From Nitrosopumilus sp. LS_AOA (GTDB lineage: Archaea; Thermoproteota; Nitrososphaeria; Nitrososphaerales; Nitrosopumilaceae): 64,000 bases of DNA. The first letter of the stretch is position 1. Each line of letters starts with the position of its first letter. Positions 22,179 to 31,375 of this stretch are shown here, piece after piece. The position numbers were made by a program, and so were the translations under genes. The stretch is taken from the NCBI GenBank assembly GCA_001543015.1, contig LFLC01000008.1, positions 62,001 to 126,000 of the forward strand. Reading direction: 5' to 3'. The notes beneath the pieces were generated by a model. The model had not been told where the DNA came from. It searched no databases and saw nothing but the letters and a program-made list of their open reading frames with translations.

Positions 22179-23135
22179 ATGCTCGTTCAACAATCCTCAC
22201 AACTCAAAGAAGAGATTATGAGACTCAAAAAAGAAAAAGATGTAGTGATTCTTGCTCACAATTATCAAATTCCTGATGTTCAAGATGTTGCAGATTTTAC
22301 AGGCGACTCTTTAGGATTATCCCGCCAAGCAGCTACAGTTCCACAAAAAACAATTCTGTTTTGTGGTGTAAACTTTATGGCAGAAACTGCAGCAATAATT
22401 AGTCCTGAGAAAAAAGTACTAATTCCTGATTTAGAAGCTGGTTGTTCCTTATCTGATTCTATAACCCTTGATGAACTAAAAAATTGGAAGATGCAACACC
22501 CAGAAGCTATAGCTGTTGGTTATGTCAACACCACTGCTGAAATTAAATCAGAACTTGATTATTGTTGTACATCATCAAATGCTGTAAATGTTGTAAACAC
22601 AATTCCTAAAGATAAAGAAATTTTGTTTTTACCTGACATGTTTTTGGGTTCCTATGTTGCAAAAATGACTGGTAGAAAAAATATTCACATATGGGCTGGT
22701 GAATGTCACGTCCATGCAGGAATTACACCTGAAGATGTTATAAAAAAATTAGATTCAATGAATGATACAGAATTAGTTATTCATCCAGAATGTGGTTGTA
22801 CTACTCCATTCATGTATGATGTGGCTGATGGAAGTTATGATGAGAAAAAAGTATCTATCTTATCAACTGAGGGAATGCTAAAGCATGTTAGTAAATCAAA
22901 ATCAAAAAACTTTGTTGTTGCAACTGAAACTGGAATTTTATATAAAATGAGAAAAGACAATCCCGATAAAACATTTGTTGCAGCATCTGAGAAAGCTGAA
23001 TGCCAATACATGAAAATGATTACACTTGAAAAAGTCTATGATGCACTAATTAATGAAAAACATATAGTTACTGTTCCAAAAGAAATTGCTGATAAGGCAC
23101 GTCTGGCCATAAATAGAATGCTTGCAATTAGCTAA
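22179..23135 (+). CDS. nadA: Quinolinate synthase
   Basis: This 318-residue protein, of normal length for the family, condenses iminoaspartate with dihydroxyacetone phosphate to quinolinate using a 4Fe-4S cluster. Visible marks are ILAHNYQIPDVQDVADFTGDSL, FCGVNFMAETA (cluster Cys), AGECHVHAGI (cluster Cys), HPECGCTT (cluster Cys) and TETGILYKM. It works with nadX (window start) and nadC (25325). It has its own transcription unit, preceded by a strong hairpin. Confidence 0.96.
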   Translation: MLVQQSSQLKEEIMRLKKEKDVVILAHNYQIPDVQDVADFTGDSLGLSRQAATVPQKTILFCGVNFMAETAAIISPEKKVLIPDLEAGCSLSDSITLDELKNWKMQHPEAIAVGYVNTTAEIKSELDYCCTSSNAVNVVNTIPKDKEILFLPDMFLGSYVAKMTGRKNIHIWAGECHVHAGITPEDVIKKLDSMNDTELVIHPECGCTTPFMYDVADGSYDEKKVSILSTEGMLKHVSKSKSKNFVVATETGILYKMRKDNPDKTFVAASEKAECQYMKMITLEKVYDALINEKHIVTVPKEIADKARLAINRMLAIS

Positions 23136-23209
23136 TCTTCAAATTAATTATTATCTTATTATCATATATTCTGAAATATTTAAATTGCCAAAATTTTTCT
23201 CGTTTTTTA

Positions 23210-23830
23210 ATGACTAACAAAATACTATCTGTGCTTTTTATGAGTACTATTTTGATGACTGCAGGAGTTGCAGCATCTGTAGAATTTCTAGAAAGTGCTG
23301 ATGCTCTCAAAAGTAAAGGAACTACCATACTCAAATTTGGCTCATCAACAGCTATTTGTGGTATTGAATTATGTTCTGAAACTGAAGATAACACTACTCC
23401 AGTGAAATCTACTGCTGAGAAAAAACAAACGCAAAAAACAGAACCAAAAAAACATGAAATGAAGAAAGAAGTTTCCCATGGATGGAAAACTGCTTCAGGT
23501 ACCATGACTTCAATGACTGATCCTGGTATGGGACACGAATCACATCAATTGACAATAATTTTGCCACCAAGTGATAATGTCTACAAAGGAATTCTCTCAT
23601 ATGATGCATCTGAACCAATTCAACTAGTTGCCTTACATGGCCCATTAGCTGATGGTGAAGACAAAGGACAAGCAATTTGGAGTCCTGATGGTGAAACAAA
23701 GTTTGCATTGACTTTCGTTGATAATGAAAGTTCTATGGGAACTTGGTTATTTGCAGGTAATGCTCTTGCAGTTCATACTATGAATGAGGATGCATTTACT
23801 GTAAGTTACTCTGTTGTTGCAGGTCAATAA
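23210..23830 (+). CDS. Exported thaumarchaeal protein of unknown function
   Basis: This 206-residue protein has a signal peptide (about 1-28, ESADALKSKG) and a cysteine pair GIELC nearby. A Lys/Thr-rich linker (TAEKKQTQKTEPKKHEMKKE) leads to a beta-rich domain: SHQLTIILPPSDNVYKGILSYDA, IQLVALHGPL, TKFALTFVDNESSMGTWLF. No catalytic motif is recognised. It probably sits outside the cytoplasmic membrane. Confidence 0.6.
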   Translation: MTNKILSVLFMSTILMTAGVAASVEFLESADALKSKGTTILKFGSSTAICGIELCSETEDNTTPVKSTAEKKQTQKTEPKKHEMKKEVSHGWKTASGTMTSMTDPGMGHESHQLTIILPPSDNVYKGILSYDASEPIQLVALHGPLADGEDKGQAIWSPDGETKFALTFVDNESSMGTWLFAGNALAVHTMNEDAFTVSYSVVAGQ

Positions 23831-23887
23831 TCTATTTTTTTCTTTTTTTTATATCTTATTATTTGAGTGATATTATTTTAGATTGTA

Positions 23888-24280
23888 TTGGTTGGATTAT
23901 TTGGTAAAACCCCAAAGTTTACTGATTCAAAAGATTCTGTCAAAAAATACAAAGAATTTAAAAAATTACTCAAGGACAAAAAGTATCCTGAGGCATTAGC
24001 ATCTGGTTTATCCTTACTAGAATCAGTTCCACATCACCATGATGCGCTATTTATGGTTGGTAGCATTTACTATTTGAAAGAAAATTACAAGACTGCACTA
24101 TCCTACCTTGATAGATCCCTTGACATTGGTGCGTATGATATTGATGCATTGTTACTCAAAGCGTACTCTCATCAAAAAATATCTGAAAACAAACATGCCA
24201 TTTCATGCTGTGATAAGATTAAAGAAATTGATCCAAAAAACAAATCAGTATCACAACTATTAGAGCAACTAGAAACCTAA
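23888..24280 (+). CDS. TPR-repeat protein
   Basis: This 130-residue protein has about three tetratricopeptide units: YPEALASGLSLLESVPHHHDALFMVGSIYYLKENYKTALSYLDRSLDI, then IDALLLKAYSHQKISENKHAISCCDKIKEIDP. TPRs mediate protein-protein contacts; partners are unknown. The start is a TTG (MVGLFGKTPKF); an ATG does not occur in frame before the first repeat. Confidence 0.8.
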   Translation: MVGLFGKTPKFTDSKDSVKKYKEFKKLLKDKKYPEALASGLSLLESVPHHHDALFMVGSIYYLKENYKTALSYLDRSLDIGAYDIDALLLKAYSHQKISENKHAISCCDKIKEIDPKNKSVSQLLEQLET

Positions 24281-24365
24281 CATCTTTAATCAAATGAATC
24301 AAAATTGTATTTTGGTTTAAATCAGTTATATGAGTTAATTTCACATGCGATATAATTGAAAAAAT

Positions 24366-25283
24366 ATGACATTTGACCAAAATTCCAGCTGCTTACGCTG
24401 TGGAAAAAAATCTCTACTAACTGATGAAGTTACAGGAGAGCAATTTTGCTCAAAATGCGGTTATGTGATTTCTGAAAAAGTAAATGATTCGGGTCCAGAA
24501 CGAAAATCATTTTCAACACAAGGTGGCATGGATAATTCGAGAACTGGCTCGCCAACATCTCTTACAAGACACGACAAAGGACTATCAACTGTAATCAGTC
24601 CAGCAAACAAAGATTCAACTGGAAGACCATTGTCTTCTGCAATGAAAACTACAATCACAAGACTTCGAACTTGGGATAGTAGAAGCCAATCCAAGACCAG
24701 CGAGGATAGAAATCTAAGAGTGGCTCTAAATGAATTGGATAGACTAAAAGACAAACTTGCTCTTTCATCTAATGTTCTTGAAAAAGCAGCATACATTTAC
24801 AGAAAAGCATTAGAAAAAAAATTAGTTCGTGGTAGATCTATCTCTGGCATAATTGCAGCATCACTTTATGTTGCATGTAGGGATGCTGGAATACCTAGAA
24901 CACTAAATGATGTTTCAGAGGCTGCCAATGTTAAACGAAAAGAGATTTCACGATGTTACAGATTATTACATCAAGAATTAGAACTAAAAATGCCTGTTGT
25001 TGATTCAGTTCAATGCATTGCAAGAATTTCAAGCAAACTAAAGATACCTGAAAAATCCAAGCGATATGCAGCTAAAATTATCAAAGAGACCCAAAAACGT
25101 AAAGAATCAGCAGGTAAGGATCCAATGGGATTAGCTGCTGCTGCATTGTATTTATCATGTATCAAAAATGGAACGTCCATCACTCAACGAGATATTGCAG
25201 AAGCTGCTGGAGTTACTGAAGTGACCATAAGAAATCGATACAAGGCATTAAAAGATGCAAAAATACTAGACTCTGATTTGTAA
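24366..25283 (+). CDS. tfb: Transcription initiation factor IIB (TFB)
   Basis: This 305-residue TFB has an N-terminal zinc ribbon (C9, C12, C28, C31: CLRCGKK and CSKCGYV). The B-finger/linker region follows (GPERKSFSTQ, NSRTGSPTS), then two cyclin folds (RNLRVALNELDRLKDKLALSSNV, GRSISGIIAASLYVACRDAGIPRTLNDV; DPMGLAAAALYLSCIKNG, TQRDIAEAAGVTEVTIRNRYK). It bridges TBP-bound TATA DNA and RNA polymerase. Ammonia-oxidising archaea usually carry several TFBs. Confidence 0.97.
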   Translation: MTFDQNSSCLRCGKKSLLTDEVTGEQFCSKCGYVISEKVNDSGPERKSFSTQGGMDNSRTGSPTSLTRHDKGLSTVISPANKDSTGRPLSSAMKTTITRLRTWDSRSQSKTSEDRNLRVALNELDRLKDKLALSSNVLEKAAYIYRKALEKKLVRGRSISGIIAASLYVACRDAGIPRTLNDVSEAANVKRKEISRCYRLLHQELELKMPVVDSVQCIARISSKLKIPEKSKRYAAKIIKETQKRKESAGKDPMGLAAAALYLSCIKNGTSITQRDIAEAAGVTEVTIRNRYKALKDAKILDSDL

Positions 25284-25324
25284 TGTTGTCATTTTTGAGA
25301 GCATGTACTCATTGGGATTGCATT

Positions 25325-26140
25325 CTAAATCTCTAAACTCATATCAATTCCTTTTACAGAATTAGTAATACTGCCAACTGAAATAATATCTACACCTGTC
25401 TTTCCATATGTAACAATATTTTTCTCATTAATTCCACCTGATGCTTCAAGGAGTACTGTATTTCGTAGTTTTTGATTTTTCAGTGTTAGAATTGCTTTTT
25501 TGATTTGGGATGGAGTAAAATTATCAAGCATAATTATTGCAGCACCATTCTTTGCTGCAAGTATTACATCTGAAATATTTTCAACCTCGACTTCAAACTT
25601 TTTGTGTTTTTTCTTTGCTTTTTTAATTAATGACTCTAGGGAATCATGTATTGCAATATGATTATCTTTGATCATTACCATCTCATCTAATCTCAATCTA
25701 TGCTTTTTTCCCCCGCCAATCTCAACTGCTTCTTTATCAAAATATCTCAATCCAGGAGCTGTTTTCCTTGTGGCGTATAGTTTAGTTTTACTTGGGATTT
25801 TTTTTACAAGGAAATTAGTTTGAGTTGCAATACCGCTCATTCTAGTTAATAGATTAAGGGCTGTCCTCTCACACATCAAAATCTTTGCAGCATCCCCAGT
25901 TATTGTCATGATTGTACCATTTGGGATTACTTTGGAGCCATCTTTTTTGAGAATTTTAGCACTACATCCCTTTAGTTTAAAAATCTCTTTAGCATGTATT
26001 GTACCAGCTATAATTGCCTTTTCTCTTGAAATGATTTTGACTGTGATTCTTTTCTTATCTAGTAAGGCACTAGTGATGTCCCCCTTTCCGATATCTTCTG
26101 CAAGAAATGATATCAATTGTTTTTTTGAATTAAATGACAA
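25325..26140 (-). CDS. nadC: Nicotinate-nucleotide pyrophosphorylase (quinolinate phosphoribosyltransferase)
   Basis: This 271-residue protein has the family series EDIGKGDITSALL, AGTIHAKEIF, ERTALNLLTRMSGIATQT, TRKTAPGLRYFDKEAVEIGGGKKHRLRLDEMVMIKDNH and LLEASGGINEKNI. It turns quinolinate and PRPP into nicotinate mononucleotide, completing the route begun by nadX and nadA. It lies 41 bases downstream of the Spt4 gene on the same strand, possibly in one transcript with rpo7 and spt4. Confidence 0.96.
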   Translation of the reverse strand: MSFNSKKQLISFLAEDIGKGDITSALLDKKRITVKIISREKAIIAGTIHAKEIFKLKGCSAKILKKDGSKVIPNGTIMTITGDAAKILMCERTALNLLTRMSGIATQTNFLVKKIPSKTKLYATRKTAPGLRYFDKEAVEIGGGKKHRLRLDEMVMIKDNHIAIHDSLESLIKKAKKKHKKFEVEVENISDVILAAKNGAAIIMLDNFTPSQIKKAILTLKNQKLRNTVLLEASGGINEKNIVTYGKTGVDIISVGSITNSVKGIDMSLEI

Positions 26141-26181
26141 TGTTATGGTACAATGTTATATTGATTTTAAAGATTTAGAAA

Positions 26182-26370
26182 TTATACTACTTTGATTGCG
26201 TACTTGCCTTTTTTAGTAATGCCCAAAGTTTTTGAGATTTCAGAATTTGTTGGGTCTACTACAAGTACAATACCATTCCAATCAGGTGTTAGGTCTGATG
26301 ATTTACAAATTGGACAAACTTTACCTGTAGTTACGCATTTGCATTTTCTGCATGCCATTTCTCGTGCCAT
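26182..26370 (-). CDS. spt4: Transcription elongation factor Spt4 (RNA polymerase subunit E'')
   Basis: This 62-residue protein has the Spt4 zinc ribbon CRKCKCVTTGKVCPICKSS, then LTPDWNGIVLVVDPTNSEISKTLGI and KGKYAIKV. It pairs with Spt5 to keep RNA polymerase processive. The start codon lies one base beyond the stop of rpo7, the usual archaeal order. Confidence 0.95.
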   Translation of the reverse strand: MAREMACRKCKCVTTGKVCPICKSSDLTPDWNGIVLVVDPTNSEISKTLGITKKGKYAIKVV

Positions 26371-26371
26371 C

Positions 26372-26998
26372 TTATTTTGCCTCTACCTTAGCTTCTTTTT
26401 TTGGTTTTTCTGAATCGGCATCTGCTTTAGCAGGTGTTTCATCTCCGCCTTCAGCTTTTTTGATTTCTTCTTGAATCCAAGCATCAGCTCCTAAGAATGG
26501 TTGTCTACATGTGATACCAATCTTACCCATAGCAGCTGCCTTACCTAATGATACTGCAGTAATTCTTGCACGAAGTGTAGAACCAACTTTTAGTGTCCTA
26601 CCACTTTGATTAGCTAGTATCATTCCAGACTTTACATCACTTTTTAGATAATCATCCATGACTTGGGATAAGTGAAGTAATGCATCAGTTGGTCCAATTC
26701 TTACAAATGCACCAAAGTCTGTAATATCTACAATCTCTCCTTGAACTATTTCTTGTAATTTTGGATAAAATGTTAATGCTTCAAATTGTACTTTGTGAAA
26801 TGTTCCACCATCGCCTGCAATCATTTTTCCCATTTCGTCAACCTTGGCATCTAAAATCATAATGATGTAACCTAATTCTGCATTAATCATACTCTCGTAC
26901 TTTTCTTTGAGAATGTTTGTTGCAGCCTTTTTGAGTGTAGTTCCAAATAAGCTTGGAGGAATCCTAACAACATCAACTAGGGTAGATATAGAAAACAA
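26372..26998 (-). CDS. rpo7: DNA-directed RNA polymerase subunit Rpo7 (E')
   Basis: This 208-residue Rpb7-like protein has an N-terminal RNP domain (VRIPPSLFGTTLKKAATNILKEKYE, DGGTFHKVQFEALTFYPKLQEIVQGEIVDI) and an S1 domain (DFGAFVRIGPTDALLHLSQVMDDY, TLRARITAVSLG, KIGITCRQPFLGA). It forms the polymerase stalk with Rpo4 and aids initiation and RNA binding. The last 30 residues are a Lys/Glu/Ala-rich tail not usual in the family. Confidence 0.95.
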   Translation of the reverse strand: MFSISTLVDVVRIPPSLFGTTLKKAATNILKEKYESMINAELGYIIMILDAKVDEMGKMIAGDGGTFHKVQFEALTFYPKLQEIVQGEIVDITDFGAFVRIGPTDALLHLSQVMDDYLKSDVKSGMILANQSGRTLKVGSTLRARITAVSLGKAAAMGKIGITCRQPFLGADAWIQEEIKKAEGGDETPAKADADSEKPKKEAKVEAK

Positions 26999-27143
26999 CT
27001 GTGATTTTTCTTGGATTTGAATTTATGAATGTTTAGATGATTTAGGCTTGGATTTTCAAAAATTTACTAAATATTCCTAGAAATGGCAATTTTTTTTGCT
27101 CTTTGACTTATCTTTAAATAAAGTAAATTGACTTTTTTACGCA

Positions 27144-28313
27144 ATGGTTGGAATCGATCAAGTGCTAGAAAAACTAAGTACTGTAATTGACCCTGATTTG
27201 AAAAAAGATATCGTATCTATGGGTATGATTAAAGATTTAGAACTAAACGATGGTGCCCTAAAATTTACTTTAGAATTAACTACTCCTGCATGTCCCTTTA
27301 ATGTCGAAATTGAAGATGATGTGAGAAAAGCAATTGCTGATATTTCAGACCTCAAAAATTTTGAGTTAAAAGTTACTGCAAAAGTTATGGAGGGACGCTC
27401 TTTAGATGATGACACTAGTATGAAAACTGTCAAAAACATTATCGGTGTAGCTAGCGGGAAAGGTGGAGTTGGAAAGTCTACAGTATCATTGAATTTAGCA
27501 TTAGCATTACAGCAAACAGGTGCAAAAGTCGGATTACTTGATGCTGATATTTACGGTCCTAGTATTCCCTTAATGCTTGGAATGAAAGATGGTTCCATGC
27601 AAGTCGAGGAAAACAAACTTCAACCAGCAGACTCTCACGGACTAAAAGTTGTATCATTTGGTTTCTTTGCAGACCAATCAAACCAAGCAGCAATTTATCG
27701 TGGTCCTATAATTTCAGGAATACTAAAACAATTTCTAGTAGATACTGCTTGGACTGATTTAGATTATCTTATTGTTGATTTACCACCTGGCACTGGGGAT
27801 ATTCCATTAACACTAGCACAAACCATTCCAATTACAGGCATTCTTGTAATTACCACACCGCAAGACGTTGCAAGTCATGTTGCAGTTAAAGCTGTTTCAA
27901 TGTTTGAGAAACTAAATGTGCCAATTCTTGGTGTAGTTGAGAACATGAGTCATTTTATTTGTCCAAACTGTGATGACAAACATTACATCTTTGGTGAAGG
28001 TGGTGGTTTGAAAATTAGTGAACAATTCAAGATACCTTTCTTAGGTGAGATTCCATTAAATGCTGGAATTATGTCTGGTTCAGATTCTGGTAAACCAATT
28101 ATGATTACAAACCCTGATTCCCCAAGTGCTGTTGCATTTAGAAAAAGTGCAAAAAATATTGCAGCACAATGCAGTATTCAAGCAGCAAAACTACAAGAAG
28201 AGATGAAAGCAGAAAGTTCTGGTGATTCTTCAGAGAGTACTGAGAAAGAAACTACAGAATCTGCCCCAAAAGCAGCTGCAAAACCAACTCCAGAATCTAC
28301 AACCCAGAACTGA
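27144..28313 (+). CDS. Mrp/ApbC-type P-loop ATPase with N-terminal DUF59 domain
   Basis: In this 389-residue protein residues 1-85 are a DUF59/MIP18 domain (VIDPDLKKDIVSMGMIKDLEL, TTPACPF). The ATPase follows with deviant Walker A GKGGVGKSTVSLNLA, LLDADIYGPSIPLMLG, DLPPGTGD and the CPNC cluster-binding pair. It serves as an iron-sulfur cluster carrier. The C-terminal 45 residues are a Ser/Glu/Ala/Pro-rich tail. The next gene starts 5 bases after the stop. Confidence 0.93.
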   Translation: MVGIDQVLEKLSTVIDPDLKKDIVSMGMIKDLELNDGALKFTLELTTPACPFNVEIEDDVRKAIADISDLKNFELKVTAKVMEGRSLDDDTSMKTVKNIIGVASGKGGVGKSTVSLNLALALQQTGAKVGLLDADIYGPSIPLMLGMKDGSMQVEENKLQPADSHGLKVVSFGFFADQSNQAAIYRGPIISGILKQFLVDTAWTDLDYLIVDLPPGTGDIPLTLAQTIPITGILVITTPQDVASHVAVKAVSMFEKLNVPILGVVENMSHFICPNCDDKHYIFGEGGGLKISEQFKIPFLGEIPLNAGIMSGSDSGKPIMITNPDSPSAVAFRKSAKNIAAQCSIQAAKLQEEMKAESSGDSSESTEKETTESAPKAAAKPTPESTTQN

Positions 28314-28318
28314 TATTT

Positions 28319-28813
28319 TTGAAACTACCTGATTCTATTAGAACACAATTCAAAAATCCTCTCGGTGTGCTACTACCTGAAGATATAGCTGACAAGAAAC
28401 ACATTCTAGAATATCTCTCTGATGATTCGTATGTCATTACAGTAGGGGATCGTACCACTGAAAAAATGATAGAGTTTGGAATAATTCCCTCTCTACAAAT
28501 TATTGATGGCATTGAGAAAAGAAAAAAACGAGAATCAATAAAATCAGAAAATACTGTAGAACTAGCTGTAGATAATCCTCCAGCAGAAATTACTGATTCT
28601 AGTATAGAGGTTATCAAAAAAGCATTCACCATGACTAGTCCAGTACGGATTATGGTAAACGGGGAGGAGGACTTGCTTGTCATTCCTGTCTGTATTCACG
28701 CGCCAGATAATGCTGTTGTAATGTATGGGCAACCAAATGAAGGATTGGTAATTGTACAGGTATCTACAGAGATTAGAAATAAAACACAAAAACTACTTGA
28801 TTTAATGGAATAA
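28319..28813 (+). CDS. GTP-dependent dephospho-CoA kinase (DUF359)
   Basis: This 164-residue protein belongs to the archaeal DUF359 family, known to phosphorylate dephospho-CoA with GTP as the last step of CoA synthesis. Marks are NPLGVLLPEDIADKKH, VITVGDRTTEKMIEFGIIPSLQIIDG, and DNPPAEITDSSIEVIKKAF followed by GEEDLLVIPVCIHAP. The start is a TTG 5 bases after the Mrp gene, so the two are coupled. Confidence 0.9.
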   Translation: MKLPDSIRTQFKNPLGVLLPEDIADKKHILEYLSDDSYVITVGDRTTEKMIEFGIIPSLQIIDGIEKRKKRESIKSENTVELAVDNPPAEITDSSIEVIKKAFTMTSPVRIMVNGEEDLLVIPVCIHAPDNAVVMYGQPNEGLVIVQVSTEIRNKTQKLLDLME

Positions 28814-28950
28814 CTAAGGAATGATGAGACGGTGGCTGTATGATTTGATGATTACCCCACTAAACTTCTGACCCTATTATTCATAATTTTGCAAAATTTC
28901 CCCTTGATGACGTATACTAAAAATACAAATTCTATAATTTGTTATAAGAA

Positions 28951-29802
28951 ATGATGGAGAAAATTTGTTGGGCAAATACTGATAATTTTGAAGAGTCTGA
29001 ATTTGTTATAGTTGGTATTCCAGATGAATCTCAATCACATGCATTAAGGAAAGGAACAGAAGAGGCACCATACAAAATACGTCTAGTCTCAAATTTCCGA
29101 GATTCTTATGAACGCAATAATAAAAAATCACTAGGTCGTCCATTTTCAGGAACAGAAAAAAAAGTTCACGATCTTGGAAACATAAGCCGAGTTGAAATTG
29201 ATGAGGTGTATGATAGAATTACTGCGTCTTCAAAAATTCCAATTTCTATGGGGGGAGATCATTCAATCACCCGTCAAATAATAAATTCTATGGGAAATAG
29301 ATTCGGAAAAATGTCTTTAGTTTATTTTGATGCACATCCAGATTTTGTAAGTTCTACCAAAAATTATTATGGTTCAATAATTAATGACGTTCTCTTAAAT
29401 ATCGATATTAATTCTAGTATCCAAATCGGAATAAGAACTCCTGAACAAGAAGAATTAAACAATATTCAAAAGTATAATCTTGAGGTAATAACACCATTTG
29501 ATATTCAAGAAAAAGGAATTAAAGAAATCACAAAATCTGTTTTGAGTAAATTAGGTGATAAAGTCTATGTTTCATTTGATATGGATTGTATTGATCCTGC
29601 ATATGCTCCTGGTGTTTCTGTTCCTGTACCAATGGGTTTGAACAGCACAGATGCAGTCTATCTGTTAAAAGAGATAGTAAAGAAAGGCATTGTAGGTATG
29701 GACATAATGGAAGTTTGTCCTAGTTTTGATATAAAAGATAGAACATCTCATCTGGCTTCTCGAATAATCTCTGAGGTTCTTTATTCGTCAGGAGAAACAT
29801 AA
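28951..29802 (+). CDS. Ureohydrolase (arginase/agmatinase/formiminoglutamase family)
   Basis: This 283-residue protein has the binuclear manganese motifs GGDHS (about 111), DAHPD in VYFDAHPDF and SFDMDCIDPAYAPGV. It hydrolyses a guanidino compound to urea plus an amine; whether arginine or agmatine is used cannot be read from sequence alone. Urea is relevant in ammonia oxidisers as an ammonia source. It is directly followed, one base later, by a P5C/aldehyde dehydrogenase gene. Confidence 0.88.
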   Translation: MMEKICWANTDNFEESEFVIVGIPDESQSHALRKGTEEAPYKIRLVSNFRDSYERNNKKSLGRPFSGTEKKVHDLGNISRVEIDEVYDRITASSKIPISMGGDHSITRQIINSMGNRFGKMSLVYFDAHPDFVSSTKNYYGSIINDVLLNIDINSSIQIGIRTPEQEELNNIQKYNLEVITPFDIQEKGIKEITKSVLSKLGDKVYVSFDMDCIDPAYAPGVSVPVPMGLNSTDAVYLLKEIVKKGIVGMDIMEVCPSFDIKDRTSHLASRIISEVLYSSGET

Positions 29803-29803
29803 C

Positions 29804-31375
29804 TTGTCTGAATTTGTAAATGAATACACATGGGGTAAGGCTGTTGCAAATAATTCCACTGAAAAGTTTCAAGAAGACTTTGACAAGGCAATTGACAAAG
29901 TCAGAGAAGATCTTGGAAAAAAATATCCGATAATAATTAATGGACAAGAAATCTATTCTGATGACTGCTTTACAGTTAGATCTCCTGCAGATACTGGAAT
30001 TATTATGGCAGAATTTCCAAAAACATCTACAGATGACACAGAAAATGCCATATCTAGTGCAAAAAACTCATTTGAAAAGTGGAGTAGTACTACATATCAA
30101 AAAAGAGTTCAAATATTCAGGAATTGTGCTGATGTCTTTTCCAGACAAAAATTCTTTTTGGCAGCATTAATGACATTTGAGAATGGAAAGAATCGCCTTG
30201 AATCTATGGGTGATGTTGATGAGACAATAGACTTTATGAGATTTTATGCATTGCAACTAGAAAAAAACCAAGGGTTCTGCAAGCAAACTATTCACCCAAA
30301 CCCTCATGAGAAAACTCAGATTGTAATGAAACCCTATGGTGTATGGGGAATCATTGCACCATTCAACTTTCCTGCTGCAATTGCGATAGGAATGACTACT
30401 GCTGCACTAATTACAGGAAATACTGTTGTTCTAAAGCCTGCAAGTGATGCGCCATTGTCTTCATTTCAGTTTGCAAAAATCATTTATTCTGAAATTCCAG
30501 ATGGCGCAATTAATTTTGTAACAGGTTCTGGAGGAACAGTTGGTAAAACCATCATTGAAAGCAAAAACGTTGATGGCATAGCATTTACTGGCTCTCATGA
30601 TGTTGGCATGAAAGGATTTCAAGAGTTTACAAAATCAACTGCAAAACCATTCATCTCTGAAATGGGTGGAAAAAATCCTGTCATTGTTACTAAACATGCT
30701 GATTTGGATAAAGCTGCTGATGGAGTAATGAATGCTGCTTTTGGATTTGGCGGACAAAAATGCAGTGCATGCTCTAGGGTTTATGTTCAAAATGATGTTG
30801 CTGATCAATTTATTTCAAAAATTGTTGAGAAGACAAAGAAACTAAGAATTGGAATGCCATGGAAACAAGATGTGTTCTTGGGTCCTGTAATTAATAAAGA
30901 TGCAAAAATAAAATTTGAGAATGCTGTAACTCTTGCAAAACAAGACGGGGAGATTCTTACGGGGGGAAAAGTATTGTCATCATCGGGATTTGAGAATGGT
31001 TACTTTGTAGAACCTACAATAGTTACAAAATTACCTAATGATCACAAACTTGTCAAAGATGAATTATTTTTGCCATTTTTGTGCATTCAAAAATATGAAA
31101 CCTTTGATGGTGCCATCAAACTTGCAAATCAGACAGAATATGGACTGACTGCAGGGATTTTCAGCAATGATGACAAACAGTTGGAAGAATTCTTTTCAAA
31201 AATTCAAGCAGGTGTTGTGTATGCTAATCGTTTTGCAAGTGCAACAACTGCAGCATTAGTTTCTAGTCAGCCATTTGTTGGATGGAAACATTCAGGTTCT
31301 ACTGGAAAAGGGGCAGGTGGTGAAAACTATTTACAACAATTCATGCATAGTCAGACTCAAACTCGATGTGATTGA
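29804..31375 (+). CDS. Aldehyde dehydrogenase, probable 1-pyrroline-5-carboxylate dehydrogenase
   Basis: This 523-residue NAD(P)-dependent ALDH shows GVWGIIAPFNFPAAIAIGM, VLKPASDAP, FTGSHDVGMKGFQ, the catalytic Glu in EMGGKNPVIV, and catalytic Cys in GFGGQKCSACSRV. Length and N-terminal extension fit the P5CDH group, which makes glutamate from P5C. Its stop lies inside the convergent proline dehydrogenase gene (19-base overlap), supporting a proline/ornithine to glutamate role. It starts with TTG. Confidence 0.88.
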   Translation: MSEFVNEYTWGKAVANNSTEKFQEDFDKAIDKVREDLGKKYPIIINGQEIYSDDCFTVRSPADTGIIMAEFPKTSTDDTENAISSAKNSFEKWSSTTYQKRVQIFRNCADVFSRQKFFLAALMTFENGKNRLESMGDVDETIDFMRFYALQLEKNQGFCKQTIHPNPHEKTQIVMKPYGVWGIIAPFNFPAAIAIGMTTAALITGNTVVLKPASDAPLSSFQFAKIIYSEIPDGAINFVTGSGGTVGKTIIESKNVDGIAFTGSHDVGMKGFQEFTKSTAKPFISEMGGKNPVIVTKHADLDKAADGVMNAAFGFGGQKCSACSRVYVQNDVADQFISKIVEKTKKLRIGMPWKQDVFLGPVINKDAKIKFENAVTLAKQDGEILTGGKVLSSSGFENGYFVEPTIVTKLPNDHKLVKDELFLPFLCIQKYETFDGAIKLANQTEYGLTAGIFSNDDKQLEEFFSKIQAGVVYANRFASATTAALVSSQPFVGWKHSGSTGKGAGGENYLQQFMHSQTQTRCD